64,000 nucleotides of DNA from Sphingobacterium micropteri (GTDB lineage: Bacteria; Bacteroidota; Bacteroidia; Sphingobacteriales; Sphingobacteriaceae). A program made the translations under genes and the position numbers. The notes under the pieces were generated by a model. It was not told the origin of the DNA. It searched no databases and saw nothing but the letters and a program-made list of their open reading frames with translations. Below, in pieces: positions 27,009 to 36,572 of this stretch (position 1 is its first letter; each line of letters starts with the position of its first letter). The stretch is taken from NCBI RefSeq assembly GCF_014692515.1, contig NZ_JACOIK010000004.1:186001-250000 (forward strand). Reading direction: 5' to 3'.

Positions 27009-28187
27009 ATGTCAGACTTAAAATACAACCAAAGGGGTGTGTCCGCCGGCAAAGAGGATGTACACAACGCGATCAAGAACATTGATAAGGGTTTATTCCC
27101 GAAAGCTTTCTGTAAAATCATACCCGATATACTGGGAGGCGATGAAGCTTGGTGCAACATTATGCATGCGGATGGTGCGGGCACAAAATCGTCGCTGGCT
27201 TATGTGTATTGGAAAGAGACCGGTGACAGCTCTGTTTGGCGCGGTATCGCCCAAGATGCCATTATCATGAACCTAGATGACCTTCTTTGTGTGGGTGCAA
27301 TTGACAATATCTTGCTTTCCTCTACCATTGGACGTAATAAAAACGTCATCCCGGGTGAAGTAATTGCTGAAATCATCAACGGCACAGAAGATATTCTTGC
27401 GGAATTGCGACAATTGGGTATTGGCATCTACTCAACCGGAGGGGAAACTGCTGACGTCGGTGATTTAGTACGCACCATTATTGTGGATAGCACCGTAACC
27501 TGCCGAATGAAACGGGAAGATGTTATTTCTAATCACCGTATCAAAGCCGGAAATGTTATTGTCGGATTAGCATCATACGGACAAGCTAGTTATGAAAAAG
27601 AATATAACGGCGGCATGGGGTCCAATGGTTTGACGTCAGCCCGCCATGATGTTTTTCATAAATATATAGCTGAAAAGTATCCAGAAAGCTATGACCCTGC
27701 TGTCCCTTATGAATTGGTATTTTCAGGCAGCTGCAATTTAACAGATCCGATAAGCGTAAATGAGCATGAAAAAGTGACGGCCGGAAAGCTTGTCCTCTCT
27801 CCTACACGTACATATGCTCCCGTCATCAAAACGATTCTCGACAAGTATCGTCCGCAAATTGATGGCATGGTTCACTGTTCGGGAGGGGCACAAACCAAGG
27901 TATTACATTTTGTTGAAGATGTGCATGTTATCAAGGATAATTTATTTCCTGTTCCTCCCCTGTTTGATCTGATTCAAAAACAATCGAACACGGCTTGGGA
28001 AGAGATGTATAAGGTCTTTAACATGGGGCATCGTATGGAGCTGTATGTTCCACAGGAGATTGCTGAAGATATCATCAACATATCCGAATCGTTTGGTATT
28101 CCGGCACAAATTATCGGCCATGTAGAAGAGGCCACTTCAAAGAAAGTTACTATTCGCTCGCCACACGGAGAGTTTATTTATGAATAA
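27009..28187 (+). CDS. purM: phosphoribosylformylglycinamidine cyclo-ligase
   Basis: PurM closes the imidazole ring of AIR in purine synthesis, using ATP. The 392-residue Bacteroidota-type protein carries YNQRGVSAGKEDVHNAI, the nucleotide-binding HADGAGTKSSLAY and the phosphate-site STGGETADVGDLV, and is longer than the E. coli enzyme (345). There is no overlap with neighbours; the RimK-associated protease follows after 37 bp. Confidence 0.92.
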   Translation: MSDLKYNQRGVSAGKEDVHNAIKNIDKGLFPKAFCKIIPDILGGDEAWCNIMHADGAGTKSSLAYVYWKETGDSSVWRGIAQDAIIMNLDDLLCVGAIDNILLSSTIGRNKNVIPGEVIAEIINGTEDILAELRQLGIGIYSTGGETADVGDLVRTIIVDSTVTCRMKREDVISNHRIKAGNVIVGLASYGQASYEKEYNGGMGSNGLTSARHDVFHKYIAEKYPESYDPAVPYELVFSGSCNLTDPISVNEHEKVTAGKLVLSPTRTYAPVIKTILDKYRPQIDGMVHCSGGAQTKVLHFVEDVHVIKDNLFPVPPLFDLIQKQSNTAWEEMYKVFNMGHRMELYVPQEIAEDIINISESFGIPAQIIGHVEEATSKKVTIRSPHGEFIYE

Positions 28188-28224
28188 AGAGCAGGGAGCA
28201 TCCTTACCCTCTAATTAGAGATAA

Positions 28225-28635
28225 ATGCAAGAGAAACGTATCATTGGCCGCATAGAAATAGTAGATCTACCCGAGTTGGGACTCTATAATATTTGTGCAA
28301 AAGTGGATACGGGTGCGGAAACCTCTGTATTACATTGCAATCAATTTGAAATTTTCGAAAAGGATGGACATCGCTATATCCGATGTACTATCCAAGGACA
28401 CCCGGACTTTACTTTTCTTATCCACCGGGAGCGCGTAGTAAAAAGCTCTTTCGGACAGTCCGAAACACGACATATTTTTATAACGAAGATCAAATTATTC
28501 AACAAACTACTCGACATCAAACTATCGGTAAGAGATCGTTCTACCATGTCTTATCCCATGCTGTTGGGGAGAAATTTCATTAGTGGCAAGTTCTTAGTCG
28601 ATGTATCACAAGACCATCTGGCAAAGAATATATAA
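28225..28635 (+). CDS. RimK-associated retropepsin-like protein (DUF785)
   Basis: A 136-residue protein with the aspartic-protease-like motif KVDTGAETSVLHC (D28-T29-G30) and a C-terminal PMLLGRNFISGKFLVDVS. This family is almost always encoded beside RimK, as here (57 bp upstream). It is thought to process or regulate glutamylated substrates. Catalytic activity is inferred from the family only. Confidence 0.88.
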   Translation: MQEKRIIGRIEIVDLPELGLYNICAKVDTGAETSVLHCNQFEIFEKDGHRYIRCTIQGHPDFTFLIHRERVVKSSFGQSETRHIFITKIKLFNKLLDIKLSVRDRSTMSYPMLLGRNFISGKFLVDVSQDHLAKNI

Positions 28636-28691
28636 ATGATACGCCAAACTTATCCTAGACTCATCTGTTTTACCTATAAAAAATACGCTCC

Positions 28692-29627
28692 GTGAATATT
28701 GCTGTATTATCTACAAATAAAAATCTTTATTCGACCAAACGTTTAGTCGAAGCCGTTCAATCCCGTGGGCACCATTGCGTCGTCATCGACCATAGCAAAT
28801 GCTACGTGGGTATTCAACAGGGAAAACCTACTATTCATTATAAAGGGCAAGATTTATCCCATATCGACGCCATTATTCCACGGATCGGTTCGTCACTGAC
28901 GTTCTATGGTTCGGCCATCGTGCGTCAGTTTGAAGTGATGGGTGTCGTATCTGCCAACCCAAGCCAGGCTATTACACGTTCTCGGGATAAACTACGTTGC
29001 ATGCAAATTTTGTCGGGTGCTGGTCTCGGTCTCCCAATCACCGGTTTTGCGCGTTCTGTTTCCGATGTAGACGATTTGATCAGTATGGTCGGTGGTGCAC
29101 CGCTGGTGATTAAGCTATTAGAGGGAACACAAGGTATAGGCGTCGTATTGGCAGAGACAAAGAAAGCTGCCTCTTCGGTTATCGAAGCCTTTTATGGCCT
29201 AGGCAACAACATTCTGATACAAGAATATATTAAGGAAGCAAAAGGAACGGATATCCGGGCATTTGTTGTGGATGGCAAAGTAGTAGGCGCTATGAAACGT
29301 ACGGCTAAAGAGGGAGAGTTTCGGTCGAATCTCCACCGCGGCGGGAGCGCCGAAATTGTCAAGCTGACACGTGCAGAAAAGCAGACGGCTGTGTCCGCAG
29401 CCAAAGCCATGGGACTCACCGTAGCAGGCGTAGACATGCTCCCCTCCGCACGTGGCCCCCTCATCCTGGAGGTCAATTCATCGCCGGGGCTAGAAGGTAT
29501 TGAGACCGCCACAGGAAAAGACATTGCCTGCGAGATTGTGAAATACCTAGAAGGGCAATATGCTATCACACAGGCCGCAAGAGCCGTAAACACCAAACGC
29601 AAGGTGAAAAAAGAGAGCAAACTGTAA
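28692..29627 (+). CDS. rimK: RimK-type ATP-grasp alpha-L-glutamate ligase
   Basis: A 311-residue ATP-grasp enzyme. The N-terminal domain is followed by the ATP site [18 protein letters not shown], the [17 protein letters not shown] segment and the metal-binding [13 protein letters not shown]. RimK adds glutamates to the C terminus of ribosomal protein S6. The start is GTG at 28692. The C terminus has a basic tail (KRKVKKESK). Confidence 0.93.
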   Translation: MNIAVLSTNKNLYSTKRLVEAVQSRGHHCVVIDHSKCYVGIQQGKPTIHYKGQDLSHIDAIIPRIGSSLTFYGSAIVRQFEVMGVVSANPSQAITRSRDKLRCMQILSGAGLGLPITGFARSVSDVDDLISMVGGAPLVIKLLEGTQGIGVVLAETKKAASSVIEAFYGLGNNILIQEYIKEAKGTDIRAFVVDGKVVGAMKRTAKEGEFRSNLHRGGSAEIVKLTRAEKQTAVSAAKAMGLTVAGVDMLPSARGPLILEVNSSPGLEGIETATGKDIACEIVKYLEGQYAITQAARAVNTKRKVKKESKL

Positions 29628-29688
29628 GCCCGCTATTTTTAATCTTTCCAAATATGTGTTATGCTAGCATAGTATTAAACCGTATCGC

Positions 29689-29696
29689 TATATTTG
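29689..29696 (+). promoter_or_regulatory. candidate -7 element upstream of the membrane Fe-S protein
   Basis: TATATTTG is an exact TAnnTTTG match, 24 bp before the gene start at 29720. No clear TTG is at -33. It would drive the two Fe-S genes and perhaps dgkA. Confidence 0.45.
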
Positions 29697-29719
29697 TGTA
29701 GAAACCAACTAAAATAGTT

Positions 29720-31012
29720 ATGATGGGTCAAATCATCTTCTTTTGTTTGTTCGCACTCGCCGTAGTAATTTTCGCTAGAAACGCTCGCCGTATCTACAAA
29801 AATATAAAGCTTGGCAAAGCAATAAATCGAAGCGACAGACCGGTTGAACGCTTGAAATTGATGTTTCTGGTTGCTTTCGGACAAAAAAAGATGTTCAAGA
29901 AGCCACTTCCTGCCTTATTGCATTTAGGTGTATATGTGGGTTTCTGTATTATCAACATCGAGATGCTGGAGATCGTTATCGATGGATTATTCGGCACACA
30001 TCGTATTTTTTCGTCTTTAGGATCTTTTTATGATGGGCTTATATACGCTTTTGAGTGGCTGGCTTTCGCCGTACTATTCAGTTGTGTGATCTTTCTTATT
30101 CGACGAAATTTCCTACATATTTATCGTTTTAGCGGCCGAGAGCTCAAGAACTGGCCAAAAACAGACGCCAATCTTATCCTAATTGCGGAAATCTTACTCA
30201 TGACGGCGTTTCTTTTCATGAATGCCGCCGACTTTAAACTTCAACAACTTAATCATCCAGCCTATCATCATGCAGGCGCATTTCCCGTCAGCCAGTTTCT
30301 ACTTCCCTTATTGCCGGAATCTACCTCTATTTTGATAGGAATAGAAAGATTCGCTTGGTGGTTTCATATTATCGGCGTGTTAGCCTTCTTAAACTACCTC
30401 CCGATATCGAAGCATTTACATATTATTCTGGCTTTCCCGAACACCTATTTTTCGAAATTGGAACCGAAAGGTAAATTCAACAATATGCCTGCTGTAACCG
30501 AAGAAGTAAAAGCGATGCTAGATCCATCACTTCCCCCCCCTACAGGAGAAGTTAGTCGGTTTGGTGTGAAGGACGTACAAGATCTCACTTGGAAAAACCT
30601 ATTAGACGCCTATACCTGTACCGAATGCGGCCGTTGTACGGCTGCCTGTCCTGCTAACATTACCGGTAAGCTGTTGTCACCTCGTAAAATTATGATGGAT
30701 ACGCGAGATCGACTAGCAGAAGTAGGACAAAATATAGCAAAAAACAGCGCTTTTCAAGATGACAACAAATCACTAATAGATACCTATATCACAAGAGAAG
30801 AAATATGGGCGTGCACAACGTGTAACGCCTGTGTAGAAGCATGCCCCGTGAATATTGACCCTTTAGAGATTATTATTGGATTACGCCAATATGCGGTAAT
30901 GGAGGAATCACAGGCACCCGCGAGCATTAACGCGATGTTCGGCAATCTAGAAAATAACGGAGCTCCCTGGAAGTACGCACAGGCGGATCGTGCTAATTGG
31001 AGTAAAGAGTAA
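29720..31012 (+). CDS. membrane-anchored [4Fe-4S] ferredoxin-domain protein
   Basis: A 430-residue protein with several N-terminal membrane helices (about 5-25, 70-95, 110-135, 155-175, 210-235) and two C-terminal [4Fe-4S] motifs: C300-x2-C303-x2-C306-x3-C310 and C365-x2-C368-x2-C371-x3-C375, each followed by Pro. This resembles the HdrC/DsrK or nitrate-reductase-gamma-like electron carriers. It probably transfers electrons between quinones and the cytosolic CCG-domain protein next door. The start could be the second Met. Confidence 0.88.
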   Translation: MMGQIIFFCLFALAVVIFARNARRIYKNIKLGKAINRSDRPVERLKLMFLVAFGQKKMFKKPLPALLHLGVYVGFCIINIEMLEIVIDGLFGTHRIFSSLGSFYDGLIYAFEWLAFAVLFSCVIFLIRRNFLHIYRFSGRELKNWPKTDANLILIAEILLMTAFLFMNAADFKLQQLNHPAYHHAGAFPVSQFLLPLLPESTSILIGIERFAWWFHIIGVLAFLNYLPISKHLHIILAFPNTYFSKLEPKGKFNNMPAVTEEVKAMLDPSLPPPTGEVSRFGVKDVQDLTWKNLLDAYTCTECGRCTAACPANITGKLLSPRKIMMDTRDRLAEVGQNIAKNSAFQDDNKSLIDTYITREEIWACTTCNACVEACPVNIDPLEIIIGLRQYAVMEESQAPASINAMFGNLENNGAPWKYAQADRANWSKE

Positions 31013-31067
31013 CACGTGAAGCAAATGTAAAAACAAATCACGAGTCACGAAAAACGAACAACGATTT

Positions 31068-31862
31068 ATGGAAAATCAACTTCATATCCCTACGGTAGCA
31101 GAAATGATAGCCAAAGGCGAACGTCCGGATATTTTGTTTTGGGTTGGATGTGCAGGCAGTTTTGACGAGCGTGCCCAGCGTATCACCAAATCTATTTGTA
31201 AAATTCTGCACCATGTAGGCATCAAATATGCCATTTTAGGTACAGAAGAAAATTGCACCGGTGATCCCGCAAAAAGAGCGGGAAACGAGTTTCTTTTTCA
31301 AATGCAGGCGATGATGAATATAGAGGTCCTAAATGGATACGAAATAACGAAAATTGTCACGGCCTGTCCCCATTGTTTCAATACGCTAAAAAATGAATAT
31401 CCGAATTTAGGCGGAAATTTCGAAGTTATCCATCACACTCAACTAATCCAATCGTTGATAGCCGAAGGAAAGCTCAAACCTGCTGATGGAAATGAATTCA
31501 AAGGAAAGCGCATCACCTACCACGATCCCTGTTATTTAGGTCGCGCCAATGAAGTATATGAAGCCCCCCGGCAAGTATTAGAGGTACTTGATGCAGATCT
31601 GGTTGAATTAAAACGTTGTAGGAGCAATGGCCTATGTTGTGGCGCAGGTGGCGCACAAATGTTCAAGGAACCCGAGCCGGGAAGAAAAGATATCAATGTC
31701 GAACGTGTGGAAGATGTTATTGAATCGCGGGCAACTATAGTCGCTGCCGCTTGCCCATTCTGTATGACTATGCTACGGGACGGTGTTAAAGCGAAAGAAA
31801 AAGAGCAAGAGATTCAGGTACTAGATGTTGCCGAAATTACTGCTAAGGCGAACAAGCTATGA
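31068..31862 (+). CDS. CCG-domain heterodisulfide-reductase-like protein
   Basis: A 264-residue soluble protein with two CCG (cysteine-rich) domains: the N-terminal half has FWVGCAGSFDERA and TACPHCFNT, and the C-terminal half HDPCYLGRANEVYEAPR, GLCCGAGGAQM and AAACPFCMTML. Such domains bind an unusual 4Fe-4S cluster in HdrB and LutA. It follows the membrane Fe-S gene by 55 bp and both likely form one redox complex. The physiological substrate is unknown. Confidence 0.88.
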   Translation: MENQLHIPTVAEMIAKGERPDILFWVGCAGSFDERAQRITKSICKILHHVGIKYAILGTEENCTGDPAKRAGNEFLFQMQAMMNIEVLNGYEITKIVTACPHCFNTLKNEYPNLGGNFEVIHHTQLIQSLIAEGKLKPADGNEFKGKRITYHDPCYLGRANEVYEAPRQVLEVLDADLVELKRCRSNGLCCGAGGAQMFKEPEPGRKDINVERVEDVIESRATIVAAACPFCMTMLRDGVKAKEKEQEIQVLDVAEITAKANKL

Positions 31863-31886
31863 CCGACAGACCCCAAACACGCTGCT

Positions 31887-32273
31887 ATGATGCCGCCGAA
31901 TAATAAAAAATTTACCTTAGGCAGAAGAATCCGAAGTTTCAAATATGCTTTTAAAGGATTACTTCATCTTATCCGTGAAGAACCTAATGCTAGGATACAT
32001 TTTGTTGCCGGTATTATCGCAATAATCTGCGGATGGTATTTTGACATTGATAAAAGTGAATGGTTAGCGGTAATCTTATGCATCGGAATTGTCTTCACAA
32101 CAGAAATACTCAATACAGCGGTAGAGAATATCTGTGATTATATATCACCGACGTACCATCACAAAATCAAAATAATCAAAGATCTAGCCGCAGCAGCCGT
32201 ATTGATAAGCGCTCTTATGTCGGTCGTTATTGCTGTTTATATCTTCGGCCCCAAATTGCTGGCCATATTATAA
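31887..32273 (+). CDS. dgkA: diacylglycerol/undecaprenol kinase (DgkA family)
   Basis: A 128-residue small integral kinase with three membrane helices. The family signature is clear: RIRSFKYAFKGLLHLIREEPNARIH, TTEILNTAVENICDYI (with the catalytic Glu/Asn region) and KIIKDLAAAAVL. It phosphorylates diacylglycerol or undecaprenol in the inner membrane. It is 24 bp after the CCG-domain gene on the same strand. Confidence 0.92.
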   Translation: MMPPNNKKFTLGRRIRSFKYAFKGLLHLIREEPNARIHFVAGIIAIICGWYFDIDKSEWLAVILCIGIVFTTEILNTAVENICDYISPTYHHKIKIIKDLAAAAVLISALMSVVIAVYIFGPKLLAIL

Positions 32274-32294
32274 ACAGCACATATTGATTTTTTG

Positions 32295-33140
32295 CTATTC
32301 TGTAGCTTTTTTCAGTGTTTCAATATCGATTTTCTTCATTTTGTAAAAAGCTTCGCTTACTTTAGGTGCAAGCTGCGGATCGGTCATCCAAACGACTAAT
32401 TGCTTCGGAATCACTTGCCACCACGCCCCAAACTTATCCCTGATCCATCCACACTGGCTTTCTTCCCCACCCGCTGCAAAAGCATTCCAGAAGTGGTCAA
32501 TTTCTTCCTGTGTTTCACATTCAATGAACATGGAATTTCCCCACGAAAAATGAAAATCATGCCCGTTTCCACCGTCCATTGCCGCCATAACATAATCGTC
32601 CAGTACAAACTGCGCGTGCATCACTAAACCTTTCATCTGCCCTTCCTGGTGTTTCATCACACCGTCCAATTTGCTGTTTTTAAACAGCTTTACATAAAAA
32701 TTCAATGCTTCTTCTGCCTTGCCATTGTATTCTTGGGTGAACATATAAGTCGGAATGAATTTTTGTCCATGCACATCGTCATTTACTTCCCCAAAATACA
32801 GTTGCCAAGAAACACCAAATTTGTCCTGAACCCAGCCGTATTTTTCACTCCAGTCATATTTATCAAGTGGCATCAACGTCTTTCCGCCATCCGATAGTCT
32901 GTTCCAGATGCTTTCCAGTTCAGCTTTATCTTCCAAAACAACCATATACGAAACAGCAGGATTAGGCTTGATTTCCGGTCCGCCATTAAGCGCCAGAAAT
33001 TTTTGCCCACTTAGTTCAAACGTCACCACCATTTTTGTGTCTGTCGTGATTTTTCCGTCACCGAATGTGTCCATGTAAAATTGGGCGGCATCTTTTCCGT
33101 CCTTGTCGAACCAGATGCAGGGATAAATATTATTTTTCAT
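32295..33140 (-). CDS. double VOC/PhnB-like protein
   Basis: A 281-residue protein with two tandem VOC (glyoxalase/bleomycin-resistance) modules of the PhnB/3-demethylubiquinone methyltransferase-like type. The first starts IYPCIWFDKDGKDAAQFYMD and the second FIPTYMFTQEYNGKAEEALN; both end with WGWVQDKFGVSWQL-like segments. Metal ligands are not certain and no substrate is known. It is convergent with dgkA. Confidence 0.85.
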   Translation of the reverse strand: MKNNIYPCIWFDKDGKDAAQFYMDTFGDGKITTDTKMVVTFELSGQKFLALNGGPEIKPNPAVSYMVVLEDKAELESIWNRLSDGGKTLMPLDKYDWSEKYGWVQDKFGVSWQLYFGEVNDDVHGQKFIPTYMFTQEYNGKAEEALNFYVKLFKNSKLDGVMKHQEGQMKGLVMHAQFVLDDYVMAAMDGGNGHDFHFSWGNSMFIECETQEEIDHFWNAFAAGGEESQCGWIRDKFGAWWQVIPKQLVVWMTDPQLAPKVSEAFYKMKKIDIETLKKATE

Positions 33141-33517
33141 GATGAAATACGTCTTTAATTTTCATATAAAATATACTTTCAACCTTGCTAAAAGTTTAGC
33201 CGTTATGACAACAACAAGTTATAGAAATATTTTGCGAGATAACTTTCCATAAGACAAGAAATCCTAATTAGTGTGTTAATCTTTTTGCCTTTCGCCAGTT
33301 CATACACCAATTCATCCAAATACCTTGCTTTCGTACCCTTCTATTAAGGACAATATATATTCCACCAACGTTGTCGAATAATATGTACCAACTTAGTCCA
33401 TCGGAATACGTCTGAAGACATAGAAAAACGACAATGGCGGTCAATAATTCTGTTAGATGGTGGAAATATTTTATTTTAGAAGAATTTAAATTGAAATAAA
33501 TTAAAAAAGAAAAACGG
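33141..33517. other. 377-bp gap with no recognised gene
   Basis: AT-rich DNA between the divergent VOC and oxidoreductase genes. A minus-strand open frame extends through part of it (33268-33588), but its N-terminal third is antisense to the oxidoreductase start, it has no family resemblance and no clear ribosome-binding site. No hairpin, repeat or RNA gene stands out. Confidence 0.55.
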
Positions 33518-34162
33518 ATGAAAGCAATCGTCATTGGCGGTACCGGAGCTACGGGAAAGGAACTGGTCGCGCAACTTTTGGAAGACAATCGGTTTGATGC
33601 AGTGACCGTATTGGTTCGCAGGGATTTTTTTAGTCAGCAAGCTAAATTGACCGAGATTGTTGTTGATTTTGAAAAACTCAGCGATTATAAAGCGTATATT
33701 CAGGGCGATGTCGCTTTCTCCTGTCTCGGCACAACCTTGAAAGATGCAGGTAGTAAAGATGCACAATGGCGGGTAGATCACGATTACCAACTAGAATTTG
33801 CATCGATAGCCAAAGCGAGTGGAGTGGAAAGTTTTCTGCTGCTTTCGGCTTTCGGGGCTAACGCTAAGTCTTCTTTATTTTATAATAAAATGAAAGGCTC
33901 CTTAGAGGAAAATATTAAAAAGTTAAATTTCACCCAGTTGGTTATTCTTCATCCCGGCGGTATCGAAAGGCCTGACTCCGATCGAAAAGGAGAAAAAGCT
34001 ATGATCAAATTACTAAAAGCATTCAATGCTATCGGTCTGTTTAAGAGGTATGAACCCCTATCAACAAAGCGATTGGCAAAAGCCATGATAGCTTCCTATT
34101 TTAAATTTAAGGAAAGACAAAAGACGGTGATATTGAAAGAAATTAAGGAAGTTTCGGTGTAA
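33518..34162 (+). CDS. NAD(P)-binding Rossmann-fold oxidoreductase-like protein
   Basis: A 214-residue protein with the dinucleotide-binding start AIVIGGTGATGKELVAQLL and the short-chain/atypical-SDR pattern AFSCLGTTLKDAG and SFLLLSAFGANAKSSLFYNKMKG, like HTATIP2/YbjT-type atypical SDRs. No catalytic triad is certain. It ends before a bidirectional terminator shared with the tRNA gene. Confidence 0.85.
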   Translation: MKAIVIGGTGATGKELVAQLLEDNRFDAVTVLVRRDFFSQQAKLTEIVVDFEKLSDYKAYIQGDVAFSCLGTTLKDAGSKDAQWRVDHDYQLEFASIAKASGVESFLLLSAFGANAKSSLFYNKMKGSLEENIKKLNFTQLVILHPGGIERPDSDRKGEKAMIKLLKAFNAIGLFKRYEPLSTKRLAKAMIASYFKFKERQKTVILKEIKEVSV

Positions 34163-34188
34163 AGCCAGCTTGATGCCACTTCTAAATA

Positions 34189-34216
34189 AAAAGACCTTGC
34201 TTTCGCAAGGTCTTTT
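34189..34216. terminator. bidirectional rho-independent terminator
   Basis: AAAAGACCTTGC (34189-34200) and GCAAGGTCTTTT (34205-34216) form a perfect 12-bp stem with a TTTC loop. The A/T flanks give T runs on both strands. It ends the oxidoreductase transcript (+) and the tRNA-Leu transcript (-). Confidence 0.9.
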
Positions 34217-34222
34217 CCGTTG

Positions 34223-34306
34223 TGCCCAGGAGCAGATTCGAACTGCCACGCCCTTGCGAGCGCCACCCCCTCAAGATGGTGCGTCTACCAATTTCGCCAC
34301 CTGGGC
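34223..34306 (-). tRNA. tRNA-Leu (anticodon GAG)
   Basis: The 84-nt minus-strand cloverleaf has acceptor arm GCCCAGG/CCTGGGC with discriminator A, D-arm containing AATTGGTAGACGC, anticodon stem CCATC/GGTGG with loop TTGAGGG (anticodon GAG, decoding CUC/CUU), a long class II variable arm and T-loop GTTCGAATC. The terminal CCA is not encoded (A is followed by CAA). A strong terminator follows. Confidence 0.95.
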
Positions 34307-34368
34307 ATTGCGTTAGCAAAAGTAATGCTTTTTAGGACATTTGAAAAAGATTTCAAGCAATTTTAAGA

Positions 34369-35247
34369 TTATTTCTGTAAGTTATTGTCTATCAAAGTCT
34401 GAATAATTCCATCTACCAACCCCACCCTAGGAGCAACAATGTTTTTTAAACGTCCCACTTTCATAATGGTTAGGAAAATCTCAGCAGCTGGGATAATAAC
34501 ATCAGCCCTATCTTGCTTTAACCCCAACACATGAATACGATCCTTCAGCGAATAGGCATTTAAATGTTGATAAATAGCCCGAAGCTTAGCATAAGACATT
34601 GGCTTGTCGGCTTTATCATTAGCGATCCGTGAAAGCTTATTGATATTCCCACCTGTTCCGATCCCGTATATGTGTTTATATTTTTTGGTATGCTCCTTTA
34701 TCCATTGTTTCATATCATCCCAGGTTTCGGGTTTATCCTGGTTATCCAATATTCGGATAGTTCCTAAATTGAAAGATTTGGAAGCCACCAACGTTCCATC
34801 TGCAAAAAGCGAGATCTCTGTACTTCCACCTCCCACATCGATATAAAGATAAACTTTATCTGCATTCATCTTGTCTTGAAGATGACTGCTATAAATAATT
34901 TTCGCTTCCTTACTGCCATCTATGATTTGAATATCGATACCTACTTTTTGACAAGCCTTCACAATATCTCCGCCATTGTCTGCCTCTCGCATGGCGGAAG
35001 TAGCACAAGCCATATAATCAGAAACACGGTAAACATCCATTAGATTCCGAAAAGCTTGCATCGTTTTCACCATATTATCAAATTTAGATTTTGAAATATG
35101 ATGATCTATAAACGCATCATCGCCTAAGCGTAAAGGTACGCGAATAAGTGCTTCTTTTTTAAACTGGACAGGTTTAGTTTCAGGATTGACTTCCGCAATT
35201 AATAATCTAACCGCGTTAGATCCGATGTCTATGGCTCCGTATCTCAC
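34369..35247 (-). CDS. Ppx/GppA family exopolyphosphatase
   Basis: A 292-residue ASKHA-fold phosphatase with the phosphate-1 motif AIDIGSNAVRLLIAEV (5-20), the phosphate-2 motif YIDVGGGSTEISLF and the later GIGTGGNINKLSRI. Bacterial relatives hydrolyse polyphosphate or pppGpp. It is shorter than E. coli Ppx and lacks the extended C-terminal HD-like region, so it corresponds to the short form. It is divergent from the arginase-family gene. Confidence 0.9.
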   Translation of the reverse strand: MRYGAIDIGSNAVRLLIAEVNPETKPVQFKKEALIRVPLRLGDDAFIDHHISKSKFDNMVKTMQAFRNLMDVYRVSDYMACATSAMREADNGGDIVKACQKVGIDIQIIDGSKEAKIIYSSHLQDKMNADKVYLYIDVGGGSTEISLFADGTLVASKSFNLGTIRILDNQDKPETWDDMKQWIKEHTKKYKHIYGIGTGGNINKLSRIANDKADKPMSYAKLRAIYQHLNAYSLKDRIHVLGLKQDRADVIIPAAEIFLTIMKVGRLKNIVAPRVGLVDGIIQTLIDNNLQK

Positions 35248-35390
35248 AAATAATATTTTTGATGGTGTTGATTATACCTTTTAATAAGTACAATATTAAC
35301 AAATCCAATATTAATATTGTATTAAGTTAATGTATCTATTTTATTTTTATCTTTCTATTATCTTTACAACCAAAATTAAATCATTACACC

Positions 35391-36470
35391 ATGTCTACAA
35401 AAGAACAAAAAATAGCAAATTTTGATCCATCGCAGCCCGGCTTGGCTGATGCTAGCATCTACGGCCTACCGTTTACTGCCGACGAAAGTGAAATTATCGT
35501 CGTACCTGTACCGTGGGAAGTAACCGTGAGCTATGGGGAAGGAGCATCACTAGGTGCAGAAACCATTATGGAAGCATCTTTTCAAGTAGACTTACTTCAT
35601 CAGGAGTTTCCCGATTTATGGAAACTTGGGATATACATGGACGAAGCTCCAGCGCATTGGGTATCCAATAACGAACGATACAAAGAGCTGGCCCAACCTA
35701 TTATAGAAGCCTTAGAAGCGGGAAAGGATATTCAACAAAGCCCCGAACTGCAAGCAGATTTAGCAATCATCAACGAAGCTTGTGAATCTTTGAATAATGC
35801 TTTACATCAACACGTATCAAATTGGTTTGCCAAAGGCAAAAAGGTCATCCTACTCGGTGGTGATCATTCTACTCCGTTAGGATACTACCGGGCTTTAGCT
35901 GATAAATATGATAATTTTGGTATTCTTCATTTCGATGCACACATGGATCTTCGCATCGCCTACGAAGGTTTTACCTATTCACACGCTTCTATTATGTACA
36001 ATGCTATTCAATTACCTCAAGTTAGCAAATTGATTCAGGTAGGGATACGTGATTTTTGTGAACAAGAGGTTTCTGTTGTAAAATCTTCTGATAAAATCCA
36101 CGTTTTTACTGATGCCGATCTCAAAGCAAAACAATTTGAAGGTAAAACATGGCGGCAACAAGTCGATGAAATGATCGACTTACTTCCCCACAACGTTGCC
36201 GTGAGTTTCGACATTGATGCCTTATATAGATGGTATTGCCCAAACACTGGAACACCGGTACCAGGTGGACTATCCTATGAACAAGCGACCTATATGCTGA
36301 ATACTTTAGCGAATTCCAACAAGAATATTATTGGTATTGACTTAGTCGAGGTAGCACCCGGGGAGACGGATGAATGGGACGGGAATGTCGGCGCACGCCT
36401 ACTATTCCACCTGTGTGGTGTGTTAGCAAAAAACAATGGATTAGATACCGGTACACCCATTACGTTTTAA
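35391..36470 (+). CDS. arginase/agmatinase/formimidoylglutamase-family ureohydrolase
   Basis: A 359-residue ureohydrolase with all six Mn2+ ligands: H159 (GGDHST), D182, H184 and D186 (FDAHMD), D274 and D276 (SFDIDAL). The motif after the last ligands is ALYRWYCPNTGTPVPGG, where many relatives have GLDP instead. The enzyme hydrolyses arginine, agmatine or formimidoylglutamate; no hut genes are nearby, so the substrate stays open. The N terminus is longer than in classical arginases. Confidence 0.9.
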   Translation: MSTKEQKIANFDPSQPGLADASIYGLPFTADESEIIVVPVPWEVTVSYGEGASLGAETIMEASFQVDLLHQEFPDLWKLGIYMDEAPAHWVSNNERYKELAQPIIEALEAGKDIQQSPELQADLAIINEACESLNNALHQHVSNWFAKGKKVILLGGDHSTPLGYYRALADKYDNFGILHFDAHMDLRIAYEGFTYSHASIMYNAIQLPQVSKLIQVGIRDFCEQEVSVVKSSDKIHVFTDADLKAKQFEGKTWRQQVDEMIDLLPHNVAVSFDIDALYRWYCPNTGTPVPGGLSYEQATYMLNTLANSNKNIIGIDLVEVAPGETDEWDGNVGARLLFHLCGVLAKNNGLDTGTPITF

Positions 36471-36572
36471 ATTCGTTTCTTGTCTTATGGCAAGATATCA
36501 CTTTTTGCAAGCGCTTATCTTTGGTTAACGATAACATGGCTAGCAAGCTGTTTATTGAAAAAATTTAAAATC

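Noticed and set aside
33268..33588. 106-residue minus-strand frame before the oxidoreductase
   Set aside because: Its N-terminal part is antisense to the oxidoreductase and no homology pattern or start signal is seen.
36480..36572. N-terminal extension of the VOC protein from the upstream ATG
   Set aside because: The 31 added residues do not resemble the family; the normal PhnB-like start is the Met at 36573.
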